From Candidatus Adiutrix sp. (GTDB lineage Bacteria; Desulfobacterota; Desulfarculia; Adiutricales; Adiutricaceae), in assembly GCA_031286085.1 (NCBI GenBank), contig JAITUX010000240.1, forward strand, positions 1 to 5,368: 5,368 nucleotides of DNA, written 5' to 3'. Numbering within the stretch: position 1 is the first letter of the stretch; every line of letters begins with the position of its first letter. The notes under the pieces are model-generated. The model worked only from the letters and a program-made list of their open reading frames with translations, had not been told where the DNA came from and did not search any database. A program made the position numbers and the translations under genes. Shown in pieces: positions 1-5,368 of this stretch.

Positions 1-791
1 TCCCCGACTATGGCGAGCATCTGGTCGGCAAACCTGACCAGGTAGTTGAAGCTTTCCTCGGCTTCGGCCACCAGGCGCCCGCCCTCATTGATGCGGTCCA
101 GGCTGCCGGAAATGATTACCGCGGTGTTCTTGGCCGCCTCGGCCGAGCGGTTGGCCAAGCCGCTCACTTCATCGGCCACCACGGCGAATCCGACCCCGGC
201 CTCGCCGGCCCGGGCCGCCTCTACCGCCGCGTTCAAAGCCAGGATCTTGGTTTGAAAGGCGATCTCCTCCACATTTTTTATGATCTGGACGGAGGATTGA
301 CCGGAAGCCCGTATTTCGACCATGGCCTTGGCGACCTCGATCATGGTCTTGCTCACGGCCTGCACGTGGTCCATGGCCTCGACCATGAGTTTTTCAGCTT
401 CGGCCGAATGCCCGGCGTTGCGCTTGGCCATGGTCAACATGCCTTCCAGGCGGCTGACGGCCTCCACGACGGCGGTGGTGTTTTCAGAAACGCCCTGGGT
501 TAGGACCTGGCTGGAGTGCGAAAGTTGGCCGGCCGTCCGGCTGATGGCCATGGCCCCCCGGCCGAATTCAGACCGCACCCCGCTAAGGGAACGGAGGGTG
601 GCTCGCCATAAGACGATCCCCAGAACCGCTATCAGCCCCACGTTCAGAAGCAGCCCCCCGGCCAAGGAGAGGATCAGGCGGGTCTGGCTGAGTTTGACGA
701 CTTCAAAGGTCAAAAAACCAAAAAGAGCCGCCTCGGTCAAAAAGACCAAGGCGATGCTTAGGCTGAATCTGGCTCTTAGGGTCAACTGCAT
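1..791 (-). CDS. Methyl-accepting chemotaxis protein, sensorless two-TM form (3' end outside window)
   Basis: Encodes the first 263 residues of a chemoreceptor that should sit in the inner membrane and control a CheA/CheW kinase complex. Residues about 10-30 and 39-62 are hydrophobic helices joined by only about eight residues, so there is no periplasmic sensor domain. Cytoplasmic residues from about 63 run straight into a long helical methylation/signalling region with no recognisable HAMP. The family's hairpin tip lies at about 176-215, with [20 protein letters not shown] and then FAVVADEV. The tip differs from consensus: QTN is QTK, GRGF is GVGF and EVR is EVS. The Asn, Glu and Arg of the LNAAxEAAR helix remain. 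The ATG at 791 is chosen because the first hydrophobic helix starts soon after it and no upstream in-frame ATG is seen. A weak AAGG lies 12 bases before it. Family assignment is firm; the ligand and partners are unknown. Confidence 0.9.
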   Translation of the reverse strand, partial: MQLTLRARFSLSIALVFLTEAALFGFLTFEVVKLSQTRLILSLAGGLLLNVGLIAVLGIVLWRATLRSLSGVRSEFGRGAMAISRTAGQLSHSSQVLTQGVSENTTAVVEAVSRLEGMLTMAKRNAGHSAEAEKLMVEAMDHVQAVSKTMIEVAKAMVEIRASGQSSVQIIKNVEEIAFQTKILALNAAVEAARAGEAGVGFAVVADEVSGLANRSAEAAKNTAVIISGSLDRINEGGRLVAEAEESFNYLVRFADQMLAIVG

Positions 792-888
792 AACAGTGGC
801 GGACCTTGCAGCGGCGGCCGCGGAACGCGAGCCCGGAGAGGGCCGGCGGCGATAATTAATTTTCGTATGCCCGCATTTCCAGGATAAC

Positions 889-916
889 GATATATCAACC
901 CTAGGCGTGTTGTCAA
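889..916 (-). promoter_or_regulatory. Candidate sigma70-type promoter for the chemoreceptor gene
   Basis: On the minus strand a perfect -35 hexamer TTGACA (916-911) is followed after 16 bases by TATATC (894-889), which matches four of six positions of the -10 consensus. The -35 box overlaps the map stop codon (915-913). Transcription would begin near 882, leaving a leader of roughly 90 bases before the ATG at 791. The stretch from about 900 to 850 is clearly more AT-rich than its surroundings, as expected for a promoter. No sigma28 or sigma54 motif, which often drive chemotaxis genes, was seen. This is pattern matching only. Confidence 0.42.
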
Positions 917-1659
917 CTGAGAGTCAGGATTTCCCAGCCCTCGGGGGTCACGGCCACAGTATGTTCAAATTGGGCGGAAAGCCGGCCGTCCGTGGTCACG
1001 GCCGTCCAGCCGTCGTCCAGCAGCTTGACGGTGTGGACGCCTTCGTTGATCATGGGTTCAATGGTGAAGACCAGGCCGGCCCTGAGCCTTAGCCCGGTGC
1101 CGCGTTTGCCGAAATGGGGAACGCTGGGCTCTTCGTGGAACTGGCGGCCCACCCCGTGGCCCACGAAGTATTCGACCACGGAAAAACCCAAGGGCTCCAC
1201 GCAATTCTGAATGGCCGCGCCTATATCACCCAGCCGGGCTCCTGGTTTGACCTCGTTTATGCCCAGGTACATGGCTTTTTCCGCAGCCTCGGCCAGGGCC
1301 CGGGCCCGGGCCGGAACCTCGCCCACGCAGAAAGTGCGGGCCGTGTCGCCGAAATAGCCGTTAAGTATGGTGGTGACGTCTATTTTGACCAGGTCGCCCT
1401 CGCGCACCACCCTCGGCCCGGGAATACCGTGGACCACGACCTCGTTTATGGAAATGCAGCTGGAGGCCGGGTAGCCCCGGTAGCCCAAGGTGGCCGGCAC
1501 GGCCCCGTGGTCCCGGATAAAGGCTTCGATGGCCTTGTCCAGGGCCCCGGTGGTCAGGCCCGGCCGAAGCTCGGCCGCCGCGAAATCCAAGGCCCGGGCG
1601 GCCAGGCGGCCGCTTTGGCGAATCAGTTCCACCTCTTCGGCGCTTTTCAGAAAAATCAT
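913..1659 (-). CDS. map: Methionine aminopeptidase, type I
   Basis: Cytosolic dinuclear metalloenzyme that removes the initiator methionine from new proteins when the second residue is small. Counting from the ATG at 1659, the 248-residue product has the full type I set. The substrate-binding His is H77 in NEVVVHGIP. The metal ligands are D94 (KIDV), D105 (GDTARTF), H168 (GHGVGRQFH), E201 (FTIEPM) and E232 (QFEHTV); H175 is the second catalytic His. There is no N-terminal zinc-finger extension, so it is the short bacterial form. The start is uncertain. The ATG matches where family proteins usually begin ([12 protein letters not shown]) and has GGCGG five bases upstream. An in-frame GTG at 1671 has TAAGG six bases upstream, and a TTG at 1677 has AAAGG five bases upstream. 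The gene is separated from recJ by a spacer holding its own candidate promoter, so it may be transcribed independently. Confidence 0.97.
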   Translation of the reverse strand: MIFLKSAEEVELIRQSGRLAARALDFAAAELRPGLTTGALDKAIEAFIRDHGAVPATLGYRGYPASSCISINEVVVHGIPGPRVVREGDLVKIDVTTILNGYFGDTARTFCVGEVPARARALAEAAEKAMYLGINEVKPGARLGDIGAAIQNCVEPLGFSVVEYFVGHGVGRQFHEEPSVPHFGKRGTGLRLRAGLVFTIEPMINEGVHTVKLLDDGWTAVTTDGRLSAQFEHTVAVTPEGWEILTLS

Positions 1660-1677
1660 ATCTGCCGCCACTGTCAA

Positions 1678-1687
1678 CCTTACCTTT
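1678..1687 (-). promoter_or_regulatory. Competing Shine-Dalgarno-like sites upstream of map
   Basis: Two overlapping purine motifs precede map on the minus strand. AAAGG (1687-1683) is five bases before a TTG at 1677, and TAAGG (1682-1678) is six bases before a GTG at 1671. Both starts are in frame with the family-like ATG at 1659, adding six or four residues. If the predicted promoter is right, transcription starts near 1680, inside or just after these motifs. That would make them unusable and favour the ATG. The sequence alone does not settle it. Confidence 0.35.
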
Positions 1688-1715
1688 TTTTAGCGGATGG
1701 GACGTTTTTTTTCAA
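1687..1715 (-). promoter_or_regulatory. Candidate sigma70-type promoter for map
   Basis: The minus strand shows TTGAAA (1715-1710), five of six matches to the -35 consensus. Exactly 17 bases later is TAAAAA (1692-1687), four of six matches to the -10 consensus. The spacer begins with a run of A, and the region stands out as AT-rich in a GC-rich window. Predicted initiation near 1680 gives a leader of about 20 bases to the ATG at 1659. The candidate is bracketed by a dyad described separately. Confidence 0.42.
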
Positions 1716-1723
1716 CCGCTAAA
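1689..1723. repeat. 8-bp dyad bracketing the map promoter (operator-like)
   Basis: TTTAGCGG at 1689-1696 and CCGCTAAA at 1716-1723 are perfect inverted copies separated by 19 bases. Read on the minus strand, one arm ends immediately before the -35 hexamer and the other overlaps the start of the -10 hexamer. That geometry would suit a regulator site. No T-run follows either arm in its direction of transcription, so it is not a classical terminator. It could also form a hairpin in a transcript reading through from recJ. Confidence 0.5.
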
Positions 1724-1752
1724 TGCGCCCCGGAGAATCCGGCCCGCGCCGC

Positions 1753-1778
1753 AAAAGGCCGGCCCCAGGCGAGGCCGG
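1753..1778 (-). terminator. Possible weak intrinsic terminator after recJ
   Basis: Nine bases past the recJ stop on the minus strand, CCGGCC (1778-1773) and GGCCGG (1764-1759) can form a six-pair all-GC stem with an eight-base loop. Two bases and then TTTT (1756-1753) follow. The U-tract is short, and GGCC-rich hairpins are common by chance in this DNA. A competing hairpin, GAGGCC/GGCCTC at 1771-1776 and 1783-1788, overlaps the recJ stop codon. Treat this as a weak call. Confidence 0.3.
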
Positions 1779-1786
1779 GTAAGGCC

Positions 1787-3499
1787 TCAGGGGCGGGCTT
1801 CGGGCTGACGAAAATCCAAGAGCCGCCAAGCGGGACTCAGCCGGCCCTGGTATTCGCCCGATTCCAGGCTCAAGGCCACATCCATTTCCGGGCCGACCTC
1901 GCCGAGGCGGGCGGCCAGATTGAAACCCACCACGGTCAGCCGGGTCAGACCGTCCACCAGCACCATCTTCATATGGGCCTCTCCGCCCCGGTCGGTGGGC
2001 CTAGCTTCGCCGACCCGGACCTTGGGAATGACCAGGACCGGGGGGGGATGCCCGGAGCCGTAGGGCTCCATGGCGGCCAGGGGCTTGGCCAGCTCCTCCA
2101 GGTCGCCCAGGGCGGCCGTAAAATCCACTTCCAGTTCCGGCTCGGCGCTGAAATCCGGCTCGGCCTGGGCGGCTTCTTCCAGCCCGAGGCTGAATTCCTC
2201 CACCAAGTCGGCGGGCAGGGTCAGGCCGGCGGCCTGGGGGTGACCGCCGAAAGAGATGAAAAGCGGGCGCAGGCCATCCAAGGCCTTGTAAAGGTTGAAA
2301 CGGCCATAGGAACGGCCGCTGCCGACGGCCAGGCCGTTTTCCAGCCGGAAGAGCACGGTGGGTTTGCGGAGAGTCTCGGCCACCCGGGAGGCGGCCAGGC
2401 CCAGAAGGCCCCGGGGCCAGTCCGCATCGGCCAGGACCACCGTGCGGCGGTCAGGGGATATTTCCAGTTCCAGACGCTCCGTCACTTCGCGGCAAAGGCG
2501 GTTCTGCCCCTGGTAACGCTGATTGTTCAAGTCATCCAGCTGGCCGGCCAAGCGGTCGGCCTGGTCCTCGGCTTCGGCCAAAAGCAGGCTCAAAGCCGGG
2601 TCGGCGCTGCCCAGGCGGCCGGCCGCGTTCAAACGCGGGGCCAGGCGGAAACCAACATCGCGTCCGCCCACCCGCGCGCTGGTCAGGCGGGCCACTTTTT
2701 TGAGGGCCGTCAAGCCCGGCCAAGCCGTGGAACCCAGCAAGTCAAGACCGTGGCGGACCAGAACGCGGTTGGGGCCCTGGAGAGGAGCCAGGTCGGCGAT
2801 AGTGCCTATGGCCACCAGGGGCAGATATTCCAGTAGGGCCGGGCCTTCACCCGGGCCCAGGAGCCCGGCCGCCGACCAGCGCCGCTTACAGGCGCGCAAG
2901 AGCAAAAAAGCCACCCCGACTCCGGCCGGAGGATGGTCCCGCCAGATTTCATTGCGGTACGGGTTGATGAGGGCCAGGGCCGGCGGCAGGCGGGGCGGCA
3001 GGCGGTGATGGTCGGTGATGATGACTTCCAGGCCGGCCGCCTGGGCCCGCTCGACCGCGGCCAGGTCCGACACGCCGTTGTCCACGGTGACAATGAGGCG
3101 GACGCCGCGCCCGGCCACTTCCTCCACCGCCTCGGGCTTGAGACCGTAACCTTCGGTCAGGCGGTTGGGCACCCGCACCAGGACCGAAAGGCCCAGTTCC
3201 TTGAAACCGCGGGCCAGGAGAGCCGCCGCGGTGAGGCCGTCGGCATCGTAGTCGCCGCAGATGGCCGTCAGTTCGCCCCGCAGGCGGGCCTCCAACAGCC
3301 TCGACACCGCCTTGTCCATGTCCGTGAGGCTCATGGGCGAGGGCAGGCTTTTAAGGTCGGCCCGGACGAATTCGCGTACCGGCCCGGCCTCCCGGAAACG
3401 GCGGGCCGACAAGAATTCGCCCATTTTCAGGGGCTGGCCCAGGTCCGCGGCCAGGCGGGCGGCCGCGGCCCGGTCAATATGGCGGAATCGCCATATCAC
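1787..3499 (-). CDS. recJ: Single-stranded-DNA-specific 5'-3' exonuclease RecJ
   Basis: Cytosolic metal-dependent exonuclease of the DHH phosphoesterase superfamily. It degrades 5'-ended single strands in RecF-pathway recombination, mismatch repair and stalled-fork processing. The 570-residue product has normal family length and the motifs in order: GDYDADG (82-88), VDNGVS (139-144), TDHH (162-165), GTIADL (232-237), PRLNAAGR (288-295) and the DHHA1 motif GGHPQAAG (418-425). A C-terminal beta-rich segment from about 450, with HMKMVLVDG near 509, corresponds to the OB-fold region. All metal-binding Asp and His motifs are present, so it should be active. The start is a GTG whose last two bases begin the TGA of hisC (GTGA overlap), implying translational coupling. 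GGAGG lies about 16 bases upstream inside the end of hisC. No separate promoter was seen. Confidence 0.97.
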   Translation of the reverse strand: MIWRFRHIDRAAAARLAADLGQPLKMGEFLSARRFREAGPVREFVRADLKSLPSPMSLTDMDKAVSRLLEARLRGELTAICGDYDADGLTAAALLARGFKELGLSVLVRVPNRLTEGYGLKPEAVEEVAGRGVRLIVTVDNGVSDLAAVERAQAAGLEVIITDHHRLPPRLPPALALINPYRNEIWRDHPPAGVGVAFLLLRACKRRWSAAGLLGPGEGPALLEYLPLVAIGTIADLAPLQGPNRVLVRHGLDLLGSTAWPGLTALKKVARLTSARVGGRDVGFRLAPRLNAAGRLGSADPALSLLLAEAEDQADRLAGQLDDLNNQRYQGQNRLCREVTERLELEISPDRRTVVLADADWPRGLLGLAASRVAETLRKPTVLFRLENGLAVGSGRSYGRFNLYKALDGLRPLFISFGGHPQAAGLTLPADLVEEFSLGLEEAAQAEPDFSAEPELEVDFTAALGDLEELAKPLAAMEPYGSGHPPPVLVIPKVRVGEARPTDRGGEAHMKMVLVDGLTRLTVVGFNLAARLGEVGPEMDVALSLESGEYQGRLSPAWRLLDFRQPEARP

Positions 3500-4605
3500 C
3501 GTGCGGCCAGGACTTCCTCCAGGGCCGAGACCAAGGCCCGGCTCTCGGCGGGGAGGCCGGCGTTGACCCGCAGAAAGGTCGGGAGGCCGAAGGAGGTGAG
3601 GGAACGGGTTATGACGCCCTTATGGAGCAGGGCCTGAAAAAACTCGTCGGCGGAGCGCCCGCCCAAGCCGGCCATGAGGTAATTGGCCTCGGTGGGCCGG
3701 GGGTCCAAGCCCAGCCGGGCGAACTCGGCCTGAAAATAATCCAGGCTGATCCAGGTCATGGAAAGGCTGCGGCGCAGAAAATCCTCGTCCTCCAGGGCCG
3801 CCAGGGCGCCGGCCTGGGCCAGGCTGTTCATGTTGAAAGGCTGACGCGCCTTGTTCAGGGCGGCGGCCAGGGGCGCGGGCATGAGGGCGTAGGCGGCCCG
3901 GAGGCCGGCCAAGCCGTAAATCTTGGAAAAAGTCCTTAGCACCACCAGGCGCCCGCCGGCTTCGGCCAAGAAGGGGCGCCAGTCGGCCCTGGGCTTACGG
4001 CAGAAATCAATATAAGCCTCGTCCAGCACCAGCACCGCGTCCGGCGGCAGCCGGAGGTAAAAGTCGGTCAGGGCCTCCGGGCTCAAAAAAGCCCCGGTGG
4101 GATTAAGAGGGTTATCCAAAAAAACCAGGCGGGTCCGCTCCCCGGCCTCCCGGGCTTTGGCCAGGAGAGCCGCCAGGTCGTGGCCGTAGCCAGGAGCCAG
4201 GGGGACTTCCACGACTTCCGCGCCGGCGGCCTGGGCGTTTTTGGCATAAAGGGTGAAGCTGGGGCGGGACATGAGGACCCGATCCCCGGGCCCGGTCAGG
4301 ACATGGGCCAGGAGCAGTATGAATTCCGACGAGCCGTTGCCGCAGATGATTTGGGCCGGGTCGCAGCCGGTTTTACGGCTTAAGGCGGCCCGGAGGAGGC
4401 GGCAGTCGGCGTCGCTGTAACGATGGATCTGGGGCAGGGCCCGGGCCATGGCGGCCAGGGCCATCGGCGAAGGCCCCAGGCTGTTCTCATTGGAAGCCAG
4501 CTTGACGAGGCCGGTCAGGCCCAGTTCCGCCTCGACTTCCTCGATGAGACGGCCGGGGACGTAGGGCGTGAGCTTTTCAATATGGGGCGGGATTATTACG
4601 GGCAT
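3496..4605 (-). CDS. hisC: Histidinol-phosphate aminotransferase (PLP-dependent, fold type I)
   Basis: Cytosolic PLP enzyme that transfers an amino group from glutamate to imidazole acetol phosphate in histidine biosynthesis. Some homologues also transaminate aromatic keto acids. The 369-residue protein has the expected features: KLASNENSLGPSP near 35-47, GNGSSE (89-94), the PLP-ring motif NPLNPTG (165-171), DEAYIDF with D195 and Y198, the Schiff-base lysine K228 in RTFSKIYGLAGLR, and a C-terminal Arg R346 expected to bind substrate carboxylate. Two small departures are Leu in the usually NPNNPTG motif and RVNAGLPAES where RVxxGTPEEN is common. The ATG at 4605 is the only plausible start, since an in-frame stop lies 21 bases before it. 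AAAAGG directly abuts the ATG, an unusually short ribosome-site spacing. No other his genes are present. The class is firm; the exact substrate preference is less so. Confidence 0.92.
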   Translation of the reverse strand: MPVIIPPHIEKLTPYVPGRLIEEVEAELGLTGLVKLASNENSLGPSPMALAAMARALPQIHRYSDADCRLLRAALSRKTGCDPAQIICGNGSSEFILLLAHVLTGPGDRVLMSRPSFTLYAKNAQAAGAEVVEVPLAPGYGHDLAALLAKAREAGERTRLVFLDNPLNPTGAFLSPEALTDFYLRLPPDAVLVLDEAYIDFCRKPRADWRPFLAEAGGRLVVLRTFSKIYGLAGLRAAYALMPAPLAAALNKARQPFNMNSLAQAGALAALEDEDFLRRSLSMTWISLDYFQAEFARLGLDPRPTEANYLMAGLGGRSADEFFQALLHKGVITRSLTSFGLPTFLRVNAGLPAESRALVSALEEVLAAR

Positions 4606-4666
4606 CCTTTTGGCCGTGTCAAGGCTTCACCGGTTTCGGCCGACCAACCTCGCGCTTCTTGGATAA

Positions 4667-4703
4667 GCGAAGCAAGGTTTATGGAACATCAAGCTTGCTT
4701 CGC
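4667..4703. repeat. Perfect 10-bp inverted repeat between the dnaA-like gene and hisC
   Basis: GCGAAGCAAG (4667-4676) and CTTGCTTCGC (4694-4703) are exact inverted copies around a 17-base loop, starting 10 bases past the dnaA-like stop codon. On the minus strand the stem is followed by TTATCC, so there is no proper U-run and terminator function is doubtful. The 3' arm can alternatively pair with a short downstream segment (AAGCG at 4665-4669 against CGCTT at 4653-4657), giving mutually exclusive stems. It may be a Rho-type or processing hairpin, or a protein-binding dyad. Confidence 0.6.
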
Positions 4704-4712
4704 GGACATGAC

Positions 4713-5368
4713 TCAATCCCCCAACAGCTTCCGGCGCAGAAAATCCAGCCGCCCGGCCAGCTTGGGGTCTTTAGGCAACTGCTGTTCAAGTTTATGGCAG
4801 GCGTAAATGGCGCTGGAATGGCTGCGGCCGAAAGCCCGGCCGATTTCCTCGAAGGTGCGGGGCGTGAGCTGATGAGCCAGGTAGATGCCCATGGCCCGGG
4901 CTTCGTTCAGCCGGGCCGTGCGGCTCTTGGAGGTCAATTCCGCCGCTTCCACCTGGTAATGGCGGCCGACATGGGTCCGGACGGCCAGGATATCCAACCC
5001 GTTCTCCCGGCCTTCTCCGCCCAGCATATGCGTCATGAGTTCCCGGGCCATGTCCAAATCCACCTGCCGCCCCAGAAGCTTGCTTTGGGCCCTTAAACTG
5101 ACGAGGCAATTCTCCAATTGCCGCACATCGGCGGTCTCCCGCTCGGCCAGGTATTCCAGGACGTTGCGCGGAGCGTTGAAGTTACAGGCCCTGGCTTTCT
5201 GCAGGAGTATTTTGAGGCGGGTTTCCGCGTCGGGGGGGTTGATGGGCGACAGGACGGCCGAGGCCAGGTGGGATTTCAATTTCCTGGTCAAGGGGATGGC
5301 CTTGGGCTCCTTGGGCGAGGTGAACACCATCTTCCGCCCCCGCTCATTGAGGCAGTCCAGGGTGAAAA
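4713..5368 (-). CDS. Divergent DnaA-family protein (C-terminal part; 5' end outside window)
   Basis: The last 217 residues of a DnaA homologue: the end of the AAA+ domain III and the whole DNA-binding domain IV. The reading frame is open to the window edge, so the true start lies beyond 5368. PPDAETRLKIL (fragment residues 44-54) keeps the sensor 2 Arg (E. coli R334). Domain IV ends in an HTH with EEIGRAFGRSHSSAIYACHK at about 173-192. Against E. coli DnaA, the sensor 1 TSD is TSP (D269), box VII RLKSR is KLKSH (R281 to K, R285 arginine finger to H), VARPRQ is RLNEARA-like, and GGRDHTT is one residue shorter as GRSHSS. The basic-loop Arg equivalent to R399 appears retained. The neighbours are hisC and recJ, not dnaN or rpmH. 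I infer a DnaA paralogue with changed ATP response and DNA specificity, perhaps a transcription factor or replication modulator, not the initiator. Confidence 0.87.
   Translation of the reverse strand, partial: FTLDCLNERGRKMVFTSPKEPKAIPLTRKLKSHLASAVLSPINPPDAETRLKILLQKARACNFNAPRNVLEYLAERETADVRQLENCLVSLRAQSKLLGRQVDLDMARELMTHMLGGEGRENGLDILAVRTHVGRHYQVEAAELTSKSRTARLNEARAMGIYLAHQLTPRTFEEIGRAFGRSHSSAIYACHKLEQQLPKDPKLAGRLDFLRRKLLGD

Noticed and set aside
322..855. Plus-strand open frame of 177 codons antisense to the chemoreceptor
   Set aside because: The opposite strand encodes a clear chemoreceptor with a conserved signalling tip. The plus-strand product is an unstructured Ser/Arg/Ala-rich shadow.
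1697..2836. Long plus-strand open frame of 379 codons opposite recJ
   Set aside because: It is antisense to an intact recJ with every family motif. The translation is rich in Gly, Gln, His and Ala with no recognisable domain, as expected for the complement of GC-rich codons.
2933..3637. Plus-strand open frame of 234 codons spanning the recJ/hisC junction
   Set aside because: It lies wholly antisense to recJ and hisC, with low-complexity composition and no motif. GC-rich DNA has few stops on the opposite strand.
2000..4600. Frequent GGCCAGG/GGCCGG words that look like dispersed repeats
   Set aside because: They vary in spacing and context and arise from favoured Leu, Ala, Gly and Pro codons ending in C or G on the minus strand. 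They form no array or regular unit.
4584..4625. TTGACA upstream of the hisC ATG with TAATAA about 18 bases later
   Set aside because: The -10 would fall inside the hisC coding region and start transcription after the only plausible start codon, so it cannot serve hisC.
4658..4666. DnaA-box-like TTATCCAAG on the minus strand downstream of the dnaA-like gene
   Set aside because: It matches only seven of nine positions of TTATCCACA and is a single site with no cluster. A closer match (TTATCCAAA, 4112-4120) lies inside hisC and is explained by its Leu-Asp-Asn codons, so chance is likely. There is no sign of an origin.

Overview
The window is a compact, high-GC bacterial segment in which all five supported genes lie on the minus strand. 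In transcription order, from high to low coordinates, they are: a DnaA-family gene (5' end outside the window), hisC (histidinol-phosphate aminotransferase), recJ (single-strand DNA exonuclease), map (type I methionine aminopeptidase), and a methyl-accepting chemotaxis protein gene (3' end outside the window). The GC-rich third codon positions, a two-transmembrane chemoreceptor and a DnaA-like gene next to hisC rather than dnaN suggest a free-living, motile Gram-negative bacterium. Desulfobacterota/Deltaproteobacteria is my best guess, but this is an inference without a database search.

Layout: 5368-4713 encodes domain III end plus domain IV of a DnaA homologue. A 107-base spacer (4712-4606) follows, holding a perfect 10-bp inverted repeat. 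hisC (4605-3496) and recJ (3499-1787) overlap by four bases (GTGA) and are almost certainly co-transcribed and translationally coupled. The next spacer (about 1786-1660) holds a possible weak terminator, a sigma70-like promoter and an 8-bp dyad that brackets that promoter. map follows (1659-913). The last spacer (912-792) carries a second sigma70-like promoter, whose -35 hexamer overlaps the map stop codon and probably drives the chemoreceptor gene (791 to the window edge).

The genes do not form one pathway. hisC, recJ and map are ordinary housekeeping genes with their expected active-site residues. The two partial genes at the edges are less ordinary. The DnaA-like protein has lost the residues that define an initiator: the sensor 1 Asp, both box VII arginines including the arginine finger, and the RDHTT DNA-recognition motif. 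It therefore looks like a divergent paralogue, not the replication initiator. The chemoreceptor has two membrane helices with almost no loop, no evident sensor or HAMP domain, and several substitutions at the normally near-invariant signalling tip. I found no tRNA, rRNA, CRISPR array, insertion sequence or phage element, and no convincing wholly new system.
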